A stretch of DNA of 64,000 nucleotides. It comes from Apostichopus japonicus. Its lineage: Eukaryota; Echinodermata; Holothuroidea; Aspidochirotida; Stichopodidae. A model generated the notes under the pieces. That model saw only the letters and a program-made list of their open reading frames with translations. It searched no databases and was not told where the DNA came from. How positions within the stretch are numbered: position 1 is the stretch's first letter; each line of letters begins with the position of its first letter. The stretch is from NCBI RefSeq assembly GCF_037975245.1, contig NC_092574.1, positions 698,001-762,000 on the forward strand, written 5' to 3'. The translations under genes and the position numbers were made by a program. Of the stretch, positions 10,242 to 24,330 are shown in pieces.

Positions 10242-11915
10242 CTTCATTCTGCCATGGATTGCTTCATTAGTCATCTTAATTCCTTGCATACCTTGAAGGT
10301 AGCCATCTTTATCAATCATATCTCTCCTGAAACTTGCCTAATAAACTCCCTTGTTATGGGATCTTAGCATCTATTACGATTAAAACATAAGACAAGATGG
10401 CAATCTATGGTACTCATCTCTTTTATGATGGAATGGATCTACAATGAACTTTGACCTTGACCCTAAACAACTGCATAAGTTCTAATTTAAAATTTGTCTC
10501 ATGATAGTCAACATATTTGTGGTTTAATGACTTTTTCCAGAAATGGCTACACATTCTGGGTATTTGACCTTTCACCTATGACATTTAGACAATCACCAAA
10601 GATCAAGTTTACAGTACATGGTCAGGCACCTACCAACCAAGTTTGAACCTGATCGGACTAACAGTGTAGGACACACTCTTTTGCACAATTTAGACCAATT
10701 TTAACTTTAACTCAATTTACCCGTTAACTACAAGCCTAAACAGCTAAATCTGTCTTGTTTTAAACTTTGTCTCTTCATTCTCTACATATAATGTGGTTTA
10801 ATGCCTTTGTCCAACAAGTTGGTATGCAGAAAATGGCTAAAAACTAATTTTTAGATTTCTTGACCTTCGACCTCTTTGACGTCATCAATCACGCAGGCAT
10901 GAGTTAACATGGTCAGGCACCCACCCACCAAGCTTGAACTCGACAGGACTTGGGGTCTAGGAGTTTGCGACATACTTAATTTTGCTCACTCACTCACGCA
11001 CACACACACACACGCACACTCACTTACATTTTTGATGTGGGGTGAAGTACAATATCTCATCTCCCTATTCATTACATGAAGGGAGATGAGATCAAAACAA
11101 ACTCAACACAAGGTCACAAAGAGTTCTGCTTTACAGCAAGAAATAGATAGTGGTCTACAGGTACTTTAAAATGCACTGTGCAGTTTTCAGTACAGTCAAC
11201 TGTTTATATTGTAAATTTAAAAATCATATCGTTTAAGCAGCTTATTTTAGCCGCCCACCCCTCCTCCACTCACCCCCACCCCAAATCCACTTCTATTTAC
11301 CTTCCCAATCCTTTACAACTTGAGATAGTTTACAATGTTGTTACCAAGACACAGTGTTACCTTTCAACCAGTTACATTTATGGTAAGTAAACATTCGCTT
11401 TGGGATTATCCAATAACTTGTCTCAATACATTGCATTTACTTTTCCCAGTCAGTTTCTTATTTTTGAATTGTTTTACAAAAGAATAAAACATAGATAATA
11501 TGTTGCCAGCTGACAAAACCTTGCTTAAAATAAAACATGTTTAGAGAGTGAAACTTACTTATGACTGGTTAAAATGTCCCTGTAGCTATCGTTACCACTG
11601 GACTCCGTGTTCAGAGATGAGCCATGTTTGTACTCGGACTGAGCCGTATCTCCTAAATTTTCGATAGCGACCTTTTGTGGGGAGAATAAACTGCAGCGGA
11701 AGATGAAAGAAAAGAGAACCAACAATGTAGACGGACAGAGGGTGAAAGAAGAAAAAAAAAACACACTCAATGAACGTAAAAATATATACGTCAGGAAGCA
11801 GGTGGATGGCAAAATACCTCTTGCGGTAATGAGCTGAAAAATCATCCATCACTGATAGCAACAACTGCGGTATGCCTTTTAACCCTTTCAATGCCTTAGG
11901 TGCCCTCTTGATCAT
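10242..11915 (-). CDS. Unidentified minus-strand gene start, three phase-matched exons
   Basis: Three exons join cleanly. Exon 1 is 11915-11818 (ATG at 11915, donor AAGAG|GTATTT). Exon 2 is 11690-11559 (acceptor CTTCCGCTGCAG, donor CATAA|GTAAGT). Exon 3 is 10326-10242 (acceptor GTTTCAG, donor ATGAAG|GTGAGA). Phases are 2/2, 2/2 and 0. The predicted start is MIKRAPKALKGLKGIPQ (basic). Next comes a Ser/Asn/Thr-rich stretch (GSSLNTESSGNDSYRDILTS), then DMIDKDGYLQGMQGIKMTNE and AIHGRMK. No domain, signal peptide or membrane segment was recognised. The gene must continue downstream; the integrase exons at 9818 do not follow in phase. A CRE-like site lies 2 kb upstream at 13936. A 5' UTR exon may exist, since a possible acceptor (GTTGTAG) precedes the ATG. 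Confidence 0.5.
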
Positions 11916-11919
11916 CCTA

Positions 11920-13930
11920 CAACTTTATCATCTAAGTCTCTAAGATTGTCCAAAACTCCAGCAAAATTTGTGCCAAGAGCCAGTAAATATTGAGCAGCTG
12001 CAGGAAATGTTAAGGATTTGATGTACAGTTTTCAAAAAAACACTGAAAGAAAAGTTGCTCTTAAAATTCTGTCAATTCTACATGTTTTTTCTCACTCTGG
12101 AAACCATGCCCCTTGGTGCCTCTTCACAAGTGTATGTAAATAGCCTTGTTTTCCTACTAAAACTACAAAGTTGCCGTAGTGCCCCTGCTATCTCAATGAA
12201 AATCAAAGACAATTTCTAATTCTCTCCCTCGAAATAGTGGCTGTGCCCCTCAGGTTTCTTAATGAGAGTACATTGAGATAACCATTTTGCCTGTGAGTCA
12301 AGAAAAGTATCTCAATGTGGCATAAATTAAGTAATCGTGTGTTGAAGCCGTGAAGCCTTGAGAAAAGTGAGGCAAAGAGCCAGTTCATTTATAAGTCATC
12401 ATACATACATTGTCCATTCGACTTTGAAAACGGAATTTCATTTTACCCAGTTTTCCAAAAGAGTAGGTGTACTTTTCACAAGAGAGACATGTTATGGTGA
12501 CCAGATCAGAGTAGTAAGTACTATACTCCTGACTTATGAGAACCAACTTTGAAACATTTTCTTGCCTCTTATGAGCAAGTGAAGTGCTTTATGCAACTTT
12601 TAATGTCTGGAAAGTGTCATTTCCGGTATCAGAGAAACATATGGCAAACATTTTCTTGCTTTTATTATATTAGTTCTCCACTCAGATAGTGTCATAGTTG
12701 TCCCAGGGAAATGCAGTGAAGAAGCAACCCTCTCTCCACCTTCCACCCCACTCCCCTCCCCCTTTCCACACACCTACTTTTGTGTAATATTTCCATATTA
12801 GTCTGTGCATGCAGCTTTCAGTTAAATGTTAATGTTACAAAGTGGGTAGTAGATTATGCAGGATAACAGATCCCACCTTATGAATGAGAGTGCAAACAGT
12901 TTGATGCATATCTACATTCAGTCACATATTGTCATCAATTGATGAGATGTTATCACGAGTAGTGGCTTGAGTGTGTTGTATTGCCTACAAAGCTTTGTCC
13001 AAACATGGTCAGTGAATATCATTAGGCTTTTAAATCATAGTTGAGTAAATTTATGCAAATTGCCTGTAATTAGAACATACCTGGCTATAGGCTTTGGCCT
13101 AGCCTACCTCAAGACTCAGATTAGGTTACTGGCTGGGCCTTTAGCCTGCTTTACTGCTTACAGTAGGCCTAGGCCATATACCCTTTTGCCACACTTACTT
13201 GAACATTGTTAGGAATATGTTGCAAATGGAGAATGTGTTCGAATATTTGTACAATTCTGGTAGATAAATTAAAAGACTGAAATATTGTAGGCTTCGTTAT
13301 GACCTAGGCGCAACCTACGTTAGAGTCTTACTCTTCAGTAGACCAAGGGCAAGGTAGGCTATGTAAATGTCATCTTCAGTTATTCTGGCATGTGGATCTA
13401 TCGTTAGGGATAAAGTTTTAAGTAAAATGAGGTGGTGATAATGCTGTCATTAGGCTTAAGTCATTTCGCATCCAAAAGGACAGCCGTATAGCAGGTCTAG
13501 GCCTAGGGGTCTACAGTAGGCTTACTAATACTAGCCTACTGTACATCCAACTCTCCAACTAGGCTAGGTCCAGTGAATAACAATACAGCACTATATACTC
13601 ACTAGGCCCTAGATCATTAGATGCATTGGCAGACGACACTTAAGTAATTTTATTCATATGTAAATGCTTCTGCTATCGCTTCTAAAGAATTGCCTGTGGA
13701 AGCTGCAGTCCACTGCCACATTTTTGGCGAAATGCGGCACACGATATCACCATTTGGAGTGCTTTATGTAAACTTTATCACTTTAGTTATGTCAAAGGCA
13801 TAGTGTTTGTACTTCGCGCTGGTACTTTCTTGTCGTTAGAGAGGGTCTCTACTTGTCGTCAGAGCTATATACGGCTGTGCTTGTCGTACAAGCAAAGCGC
13901 CACCAGTTTGATGAGTGGCTTCAGTCGATG
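11920..13930. other. Intergenic or upstream DNA, AGGCCTA-rich
   Basis: No coding segment recognised. From about 13080 to 13610 the words TAGGCCTAGGCC, GGCCTA and TAGGCTA recur, a composition common in echinoderm non-coding DNA. Confidence 0.4.
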
Positions 13931-13935
13931 TCGTA

Positions 13936-13943
13936 TGACGTCA
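13936..13943. promoter_or_regulatory. CRE/ATF-like palindrome TGACGTCA
   Basis: A perfect TGACGTCA sits in a locally CpG-richer patch (13800-14200) upstream of the minus-strand exons that begin at 11915. CREB/ATF proteins bind this palindrome. A promoter role is inference from position only. Confidence 0.3.
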
Positions 13944-14458
13944 TTCTTCCTACTCCGTGCATAGAAATTGGTATAGGAAGGATGCTGAAACAGTGTATCG
14001 CCGTGTGTTTAAGAAAGTTTGGATAACTGTACAGCTGCGGTCAATACCTACAGCACAGTGTACAGACAATACAACGATGGACATCTCAGGTCCAGCTAAA
14101 GGTAACAAAGTATCACGTTCATTACTGTACTGTCTGCACTTTGTAGCGACACGAACAAATCGTCACTTGCAAGCCACGGAAAGTTAACTTTTTCAGATGG
14201 CCGCACGCGGTTTGGGGCGACTCTTCAATGCCTTTAAATTGACCCAATTTTGGCTCCATATGTATCTTCATTTATGCTCTTCAACATGCAAGCCACAGAA
14301 AAACCCAGATCATGATTGATAACGGGTCAACAAAAAAGATATTCTCCTGCTGCTTTTTGGAACTTTTCCTGAGATAGAATAACAATCGGGCGGATGGATA
14401 TTGATTCTATTAGGAGTATGCCACCCTAAATCAAAAACTTTTGGCACCAACCTGAAGC

Positions 14459-14572
14459 TATCCCAGGATTCATCACAAGATTCATCCCAGTATTCAGATT
14501 CATCACAGGATTCAGATTCATCCCAGGATTCACCCAGGATTCATCCCAGGATTCATCCCAGGATTCATAGTC
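14459..14572 (+). repeat. Minisatellite with CAGGATTCATCC-type units
   Basis: About nine tandem variants of a 9-15 bp unit (CCCAGGATTCAT, CACAGGATTCAGATT). One frame through it reads SQDS repeats, then PRIH repeats after a shift. There is no splice or domain support for it being coding. Confidence 0.7.
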
Positions 14573-15019
14573 AAAGTACAACCCCACAATCGAAAGTTAT
14601 GACCGCCCCAAGTGCTCAAACTGGCGGATATTCCAAAAAACATTAAAACGTCGTAGGAGTGGCCAAATATCATGAAACTATTCTGGCATTGCCATTGGGT
14701 AAAGCTATTTCGTCACCGGATCACTTGGTAAAAATGACCGAAAAATACCAAATCGTAAAAAGTTGCAAATTTCGCTGCAAATAAACATAATACACGCCCC
14801 ATTTTGCGGTCACGTGAACCTGAAAAACAAAATGGTGGCAGTCCCCAAGAAGCCCTAGGGTTACCTTAGGGTTAACATGGTTTTGTTTATTTCTACATGC
14901 CCATGGCTATGTGTCTGTATCTCGCTCGGATGATAGTGGCTGGTAAGGTGCTTCGATCTACACCAACCAAGATGGCGTCGGTTGCTCACTTCCGAAGTGA
15001 GGGCACTAAAACCGGTTTT

Positions 15020-15308
15020 TTTTTTGTGGAAATTCGGGCAATATGCTGAGGATTTTTCGGGCACCTACTGGAAGAACAAGAATTTGCAGTGTGTTTTTCA
15101 ATTTTTTGGTGAAAATTCGGGCAATATGCTGAGAAGTTTTCGAGCACTTACTAAAAGGAAAATAATTTGCAATGTATTTTCAATTTTTTTGGTGAAAATT
15201 CGGACAATATGCTGAGAAATTTTTTTGGGCACCTACCGGTACTGAAAGATAATAATATGCAGTGTGTTTTTCATTTTTGGGGGGGGGGGGGAATTTGGGC
15301 AATATGCT
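15020..15308 (+). repeat. 83-95 bp tandem repeat interrupted by a transposon
   Basis: Units marked by AATTCGGGCAATATGCTGAG begin at 15031, 15114, 15197 and 15292. Each also holds GGGCACCTACT and AATTTGCAGTGTGTTTTTCA. A final piece (GCACCTACTAAAAG...TTTGCAATGTG) resumes at 15698, after a hAT-type element. No TSD is visible there, so some repeat sequence was lost. Confidence 0.75.
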
Positions 15309-15697
15309 GAGTGGCGGAGCGTCCATACAGTCAGAGGGGGCAGATGCCCCCCCTAACGGACTCAAATGGACTGCTGGCGCCCTTTTCAGCTTTTTACCAC
15401 TTTTTACTTATTCGCGATTATTGACTTTTTTATTGCGCTCTCAAATACCTATTGACATTTGTTACATTTTGTTGGTGCAATTTTCTGACAAATGGCGATG
15501 ACACCTATTTATTCTTCGTTTATCTGCAAATTAGCAAGGCCTGGAAAGGGTCATTTCCGGCGATCTAGGGAGTATCTTTACTCAAAATTTTCCTGTACGC
15601 TCCGCGCCAACCTGTGGTGGCGCTCCGCTTAGATAGTGTCGGAAGCGCCCCTACAGACCATTCTCTCCCCTGACCAATACCCCTAGCTCAGCCACTG
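15309..15697 (-). mobile_element. Non-autonomous hAT-type element, copy 2
   Basis: Same family as 71-394, with ends (G)AGTGGCGGAGC and GCTCAGCCACTG, each carrying one mutation. It carries the core module GCGCCAACC...GGTGGCGC at about 15605-15630. It sits inside the 83-bp tandem array. Confidence 0.8.
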
Positions 15698-15839
15698 GCA
15701 CCTACTAAAAGAAGAAAAATTTGCAATGTGTTTTTTAATGGTTGAACTTATTTGTTTATATCATTATTGTTGTAACAACTTCTCAAATAATTCTAACCAA
15801 TATGGAAGGGTAATATGATTTTACGTTATTAGCATGTGA

Positions 15840-15945
15840 TGTAAAAACCGATGAATGCCTATATGATGTGCACATTGACATGTGGAACGCGCGCGCAGCG
15901 CGCGAAAAATTCTGGTTATATTTTTCGGGCAAGTCGTTACAGCCC
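15840..15945 (+). repeat. Dispersed repeat with a CpG-rich hairpin
   Basis: Contains GAACGCGCGCGCAGCGCGCG, then AAAAATTCTGG and GGGCAAGTCG. An inverted relative lies at 58440-58535 (CGCGCGCGAAGCGCGCG). The CGCG arms can fold into a strong stem. Confidence 0.6.
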
Positions 15946-16752
15946 CCCCCCCCCAATCAAACGAGGCTCCTACGCCATTGCTTTGGGGCACTCTACGCCA
16001 AAAGTACGCCCCATACATCCAAAGTGCGCACCGCTCGTGAAATTCCCTAAATGGGCTTTCCAACTGTGGTTAGACTACCCGTCTGGTACCTCTCTATCTC
16101 GAGGAATGGGCTCCCCAAAATAGGCCTACAAAAAAAAAAAAAAAAAAAAATCAAACTTAAAACCATTTACTACCGGTGTAGTGTACAAAAATAACACTTT
16201 AAATTACGACATCTCCAAAACGGGGTGCGTGACTGGAACCGGAATTACCCACAACCATCCCCACCCCTCGGGATTATGATAAAAATTTCAGCATCGATCT
16301 AGGTCCACCAAAATAACATGTCGGGTACTTTTTGCTACGGCTAGCTCATTGGTGACTTTACCGAGTCGATTGGAACAACGGTTCTGGAGATATGCGCCCT
16401 CAAAGTCGAAAAAGGGCGACATCTAGCGCGTACACATCTTTCACCTATAGGGTAAATGCACTTTCCCGGCGACGGATGGAACAACAATTATTTGTGCGAA
16501 TATAGGGCAACTTGTATCTATTCGCCAAAAATATTACTTTCCCGGATGTGGTCCCTATCAAAAGTTGAAGGGCAGGGGGTAACCGTTTTCATATATGAAA
16601 TCAGCGTCAAATTCTGAGTCGGATAGGCGTAGTTCCGACCGATTTCATTTTGCGACCAAATTCGATGAATGTTTTCAAGGGGGCATATAAGGGATAATTT
16701 TTGACAACGGGGAGACTAACCCGAATTACACCAAAGTGACCTAGTTTGGCAT

Positions 16753-17010
16753 GGCAAACAGGGGTGTATCTACGGGGGGGGGGGGGGGTAGGGGTGTCAC
16801 ACCCTCTGGCGCAAAAGATCAGTCGGCAAATCAGCGAGCAAATCCTTACTTTTATCATATTATATGTATGTACCTTTCTATTTTCCTTATATACCAATTT
16901 CGTATAGATTTACCGATTTTTTTCCGCGCGTTCCGCGCGTTTCTCCTCTGTCGCGTGACGCACATTTTCTGGTACCCTCACCCCTCCCAAAAAAAAAAAC
17001 CTCCACCATA
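16753..17010. mobile_element. hAT-like element fragment
   Basis: Begins CAGGGGTGTATCTACGGGGG, a typical terminal sequence of these elements. It continues with GGGTGTCACACCCTC and GTCGGCAAATCAG, words shared with the element at 42434. A matching right end and TSD were not found. Confidence 0.4.
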
Positions 17011-17029
17011 ATAGTGCGGACTTATTAAC

Positions 17030-17410
17030 TGCAAATTCAGGCGTAAAATGTAACATGTACGCGTCTTGGTGTTAAATTCATATTTTGAACGCTAGTATTA
17101 AGATTCTGAACACTTTTCTCCATTTTTTAAACGCCCGGACGCTTATTCGAACACTAAGTTATTGCTAAGTTCATTTTGGAACGCCTGGGCGCTTATTTGA
17201 ACACCTTACCGTATTTCAACGCCTTCAACTTCGGACTATAGTGTTCATTTTCCGAACGCCTAGTGTTCAAATTCTGAACGCCTAATGTTCTATTTCGGAA
17301 CATCTCGTGTTTTATTCTCAGAAATAGAACATTAGACGTTTGGATATAATACACCAACGTTCAGAAGTTGAGCACTAGCGTTCAGGAGTTGAACACGGTG
17401 TTATCGCCAA
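17030..17410. repeat. Degenerate GTGTTCA/GAACGCC repeat with inverted half
   Basis: The plus strand repeats GAACGCC(T/C), GGACGCTTATTC, GTGTTCA and TTCTGAACGCCTA at about 20-35 bp spacing up to about 17310. It then shows the complement (AGAACATTAGACGTTTGG, ACGTTCAGAAGTTGAGC, GAGTTGAACAC). The block could fold on itself. Confidence 0.55.
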
Positions 17411-20160
17411 GAGGGGACCAGGGAGGCATGTTCCCCCTAAAAAACATTGAGCCCCCCGTGTGCCCCCTCTAACATAAATAAAACAAAATAAAAAATATGA
17501 GAAATACAGGAAGGAGAGTCTACTGCAGCATCACAGGGGCCACCTGTCCACAGCGTGCACTTGTGCCCCATTTTGCCCTATGTTTCAGGAGAGAATAACC
17601 CTCATTTGTTCAAACCCATGGCAACTAACAATCTGTGAATACATTTACTCCGAAATGGGCACATTATAGTGCACCAAGTTGGTCAAGGAATGACCCCATG
17701 TCCTCAGATATAGGCCTATAGGAACGATGCCCTAAAATGTCCCCAGACGTAATATAGGCGAAGAAAGCTATATTTCTCGACTTGCCGTCCTGGGAGTCAT
17801 ACCACAAAATTGTGAGTTTGACACCGGCATTGACATTTTTCGACAAATCTGCAAATTGCGAGTGGAAAATAAGGAAAGATTTACTGGGCTTTCAGCCAAG
17901 TAACATACTGAATGGCCGAACTATATGTCAAACTGACATGATCAAAGAGTGCGTCTGAAACATTATTAGAATGATAGACTGATTCTCAGCGATAGTATTG
18001 TCTCCTTTTCTTGAAAATTTGGTTTTTTAGCGGTTTTAAGAGCTTTAGGCTACGTCCCAGAAGTGAAAACCAGGCCTATGCGATATGTCACGTCCGGTTT
18101 TTCAGCAACTATAGCTTACTGCCGGTCCGCGGTCGAAGGGTCGTTCATGAGTGGTCATCATGGAGATTCGAAACCATTCAGACCAATGATATATTTTTCG
18201 CACATGTATTTTTTTTTTTGGACACCCAAAATCCAAGTGGGGGGGGGGAGCGACTGGGGGGACAAGCTTTCATGGGGGGGGGGCTGTCACATCCAACTGC
18301 TTGCACGTAATGTAGTAGCGAAAGTAGGCACCTTATCAACGTGCTGAAGGCTATGAGACTTCATTCGCGAAATTTTATTTGATTCTTCGGAAGCCAATAA
18401 GGTCATTTCCAATTGCCAACAACCTCCTATCCTTATGAGGCGTAATGCAGGTGTTATTTACTAGGCTGGTAGGTGGTAGATACGGTAGATTATGACACAA
18501 GGTTTCCACAATTTGTCTTCTTGGCGGGGGGGGGGGGGGTGATAGACTTGTGCTCTAACTTAAGCTTCAAAGATAGTGTGGTGTCACTGCAGTGCAGATA
18601 AAGTCCCAGTAATTGCGCATCTGAGACTGGTGGTGGGTGGGGAAAAAGAGGGCTGTCATCAAATCTGCAGATGCATTGGAACAGGCAAACGAAATGTTCA
18701 CTCTGATTTCTCTTATCGATGCTTTGATGAAAGTAATGCATCACTGTTTTGAGTTCTATTATTTATTTCATAGCAGCAAATTTGTTGCCGGGCGGGGGAA
18801 GGGGTCGGTGTTTGTGGAAAGATCTTCAAAGGGAATAAGTATTACAAGAAGGATGAGCAACGTTGACAAAACACATTGCAGGTGGCAAAGAACTAACAAT
18901 CCTGATGATAAAGAGGCAGTATCATTTTGAGTTTTGTAAATTATGTGAATTCCAATTTGTATCATTTATTTGGGGGCGCTCCTCCACTTCCACAATGAGC
19001 CAGGTATCACTTATCTTCTTCAACTCTAGGGGGAGGTGAACACCTCTAGCAGTGGTCTGAATCTATTACAGGTAAATGCAAATCGCCCCACTGACGTAGG
19101 TCCCCCTCCTATACCCCCTTTGCACATGCCACTGGCTAATACAGAGATAACACATTAGAAACCATAACTATATATGATACCAGATATATATATTCCCTAA
19201 TTCATAGAAATGTTAACACATGAATTTACTGTAAAGCTGCTTTCTGTTTGGAATTTTGTAGAACAATCAAACAACTGCAATCATTATTATGATATGATAG
19301 TTATATGTAAAATACTTAAAGCTAGTCAGTGCCATTCCTAAGGTGATAAAAGACCATCAGTTGTTAGTCTCAAATCTGCAAAAATGGCTAATGCTATCAA
19401 AGGTCCTTTCCAGAGTACCTTCCACATTACATCCAGATAATAATAGAATATGAGAAGATTTAATTATTAAATACCATAGCAATCAAAAATGATTTGAAAT
19501 TGCATAAGTGATAAATACTGGACTTTTAAAATATTTGTGGATAATGTTAACAAATGACATTTTACTCATTCACCTAAAGATCATGGGATGAAGCAGTGCA
19601 CATTAATGAATGATTCCTTGAAAAATGGTGGGGGGGGGGGGGTGTAAGAGAGTAAATATTACAAACCAGCCTTTTATTACTAATATACAAACTAAAGATG
19701 TCTTATCGCTGGCTTGAATCTCCTTGCATCATCCATACTCAGTAAAATTTGGCATCTAATATCTATCGTATCTATTTTTAAGTACATAAATTTATAAATT
19801 TTCATGCTGTACAGTTTAGTACACATTTTAGGCACTCACTACAGTTTCAAAATTGGTTCACATAAAATGTTACAAAATATTAGACAACCTATATGAATAA
19901 ATGTAACAGAACTTGTCTGAAACACAAGGAAAACAAAAAGAGCAAGAAGACAAAATTTCAGCCAACGTCAAAACAAAAAGAGCTCAGACAGAGAAGAGGA
20001 AGAAGAAGCATATGGTAAAAAAGATATAAAAATATAAATGGAAAAATTAATTGCATTTCCAACCATGATACATTTACACAAAGAGAAACAAAATTTCATG
20101 CAACATTATTTCAATGATAATCCTATGCTAACCCATGGATTACACATAGTCACATATAGG
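17411..20160. other. Non-coding, scattered transposon scraps
   Basis: Several G-runs (18240, 18285, 18525, 19630) mark transposon termini of the kind seen elsewhere. No complete element, exon or RNA gene was recognised. Confidence 0.4.
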
Positions 20161-20162
20161 CA

Positions 20163-21975
<1,813 letters not shown>

Positions 21976-23700
21976 AATATTTATTGGCTACAATATTGAA
22001 ATAAGTTTTGAAATTTTGTGAGATTTTATATTTTAAAAACCTGATAATATTGTGTAAGAAAACACCTACTCATCCAGGTATTCACTTATTATCCAGTTTT
22101 TCAAATTATGGTGTAGCAACAGAATGGCCCAGTTTTTGCATAGCATTTCTTTGTACCACCTTAGTTTGTTTTGCCTGGAGATATCAAAATATGTGTCCTT
22201 GTGTATTCAAGTTTTGTGACCCCAGTTAAGATTTCAAAATGTCTGAATACTATAGGCATGTTACACTGATAGTGGTTTAGATGTATACATTGCTTTAGAT
22301 GTATAGAAAGAAACAAATCCTAACTCACTCAGCATGTATATTTACTGCAATTTGACGTATACAGCTTCCATTCTAGAATTGATCTTTCATGACCTTAACC
22401 AGAGGGTCATAAAAAATATATAACTATTCTTCCTTGTTTTTTTCCCCGTCCAATCTGATTACTTCAGCCTATTCACGAGGATGAAGATGAGAATATTAAG
22501 GAAGGAACGATGATAGTTTGAGACATCGTCGGCTGGAGTAAGCATCACCTATATAAAAGATTTTATAGCTAGTCGTGGCCGACGGTGCCTAGTCAGAAAG
22601 TGAGTAGCTGTGAGTAGTTATGATCCTGATTCCTAAGGCCGTTGCCAGTTGTTGTCCTTTCCAGCATTTAATTCCAAGTTGAGCTCTTAAATTAAATAGT
22701 AAGTTCAAGGACAGTTTTGGTAACCTTATGAAATCATATTCTAACGTTATGTTATCTCTGACATTGAATCTTGTCTACTTGTCGTCTTCATTCCTTGTAC
22801 TTGTTTTAGATGTAAAACGAGAGAAAACTAACGATAATCGTAAGGTCGTATTGTCTGTTTAGCTCCTGTAATATTGGAGGAGGGTCGCTGGACCGTTAAA
22901 CATAATATTATTTAAAAATTTAAAAATACATAAAAATATCAACATTACTAAGCAATCATTCCATTTAGAAATACAGACTTCATCTATCGTACGCTAAAAA
23001 TCCAAACTTTACTAAAAGAATCCGCCAAATGTATCAACATTTGGCTCTTTCTAGCTCAAGTCAGGTTTTGTTATGAATATAACTTCTTTTGTAAACTTCC
23101 TCTTTTGCATGAGGTGTAAACTTCACTTGCACATCTTTTAACTAGAGCACCAATGGTGCAGAAGCTCATACCTTTTCGAGCTGAAAAATGTAGGGCCCAC
23201 AAAACCAATTTTGGGCCCGTGAGGGATACCCCCCCCCCTCCGTTAGCAGAATCCTGGCCACACCACTGGCTATAATTCCTATTTTCCCCTTTAAATCCTA
23301 TTTTACCCACTCTCTCAAACAATACCACTGACCTACCCTATTAAACTTTCTCCCCCTCTACCTTAGCAGACATAACAACCACTCCCTACAAGACATAACT
23401 TCACAAGCTGCTGTACATACCTCAGGCTCAAAGACTTCTAAGAATCCGCAAGTGCTGATTGGCTATAGGGATCTCATGCTTACAGTTCAACAGTTAATAA
23501 CAACTCCCAGTCCTGCTTTAATTCCACTAACAGCCTCGGCAGAGCTTAACCACAAATGTAAACAAACACTGCAGTGACTGGGAGACAAATTAAAGGAGCT
23601 TTGGCAAAAAGTGAAGGCTCAGATTTTTTTAAACAATGGGGAATAATTGTAATTAATTAACTTTTGACCAACATTTTTTAGGCATCACCTTATTCATACA
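21976..23700. other. Mostly featureless DNA with a possible TATA site
   Basis: TATATAAAAG at 22550-22559 is followed about 50 bp later by GAAA|GTGAGT, so a small promoter and first exon are conceivable, but nothing connects it to a gene. Near 23220 a C-run and CCACACCACTGG mark a transposon scrap. Confidence 0.3.
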
Positions 23701-23739
23701 CAATCCAACAATCATCAGTTCAACTTTGAATATGATCCA

Positions 23740-24250
23740 TCAAAATCTTGAGGAGATTGAGATATTTGAAAATATTACAAAGAATGACCCCCGATGACCC
23801 CCTAAATGACCTTTGACCTCAATTTTCCGAGCACCCCTCGTAACTCTCATCCCGAGGAACATTGTGACCAAGTTTCATTATAATTGGCCATACACTGTAC
23901 GAACAGGAGCAATTTGAAAATATAGGGCCGCGGCCCGGGCCACAAAAGACCCCTAGTTGATCTTTGATCTCAAATTCATGAACACCCTGAAGGTAAAACT
24001 ACCATAGTACTATCGTGACAAACCCTCAACATTGTACCATGGAATCTGTAGGAGAAGAAGCATTTTGCGTATTTCCACAAAATGGCCCATTACGGCCCAC
24101 AGGTGACCTTTCACCCCAAATTTTGGACCATCTCTGATGGCCCTATACCCAATGGTCCTTGTGTCCAAGTTTCATGAAATTCCATCAAACACTGTGCGAG
24201 TGGGAGTGGTTTTACCAATTGTTGAAGGATAGAGTGATAGAGTGATAGAC
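23740..24250. repeat. Dispersed repeat with TGACCTTTGACCT
   Basis: Non-coding repeat with phrases TTTGAAAATAT, CCAAGTTTCAT and TGACCTTTGACCTCAA (a direct repeat of the TGACCT half-site, one base apart, at 23807-23819). Related phrasing occurs at 43800-44200, 49600-52240 and 53470-53540. Confidence 0.5.
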
Positions 24251-24330
24251 GCCGCACTGTAACAATAGCTCACACCAGCATGCTGGTATAAGCTAAAAAT
24301 TGTATAAAGTTTGTTGAAACGTCTTTCCCC

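Noticed and set aside
11000-11035. CA-repeat as a regulatory element
   Set aside because: Short microsatellite with no supporting context.
14401-14646. SQDS-repeat protein
   Set aside because: Minisatellite translation; the frame changes to PRIH repeats and there is no exon context.
22550-22600. TATA promoter for the CLCA gene
   Set aside because: The CLCA exons here encode the C-terminal half of the protein; no N-terminal exons lie between, so a start at this site would not make the usual protein.
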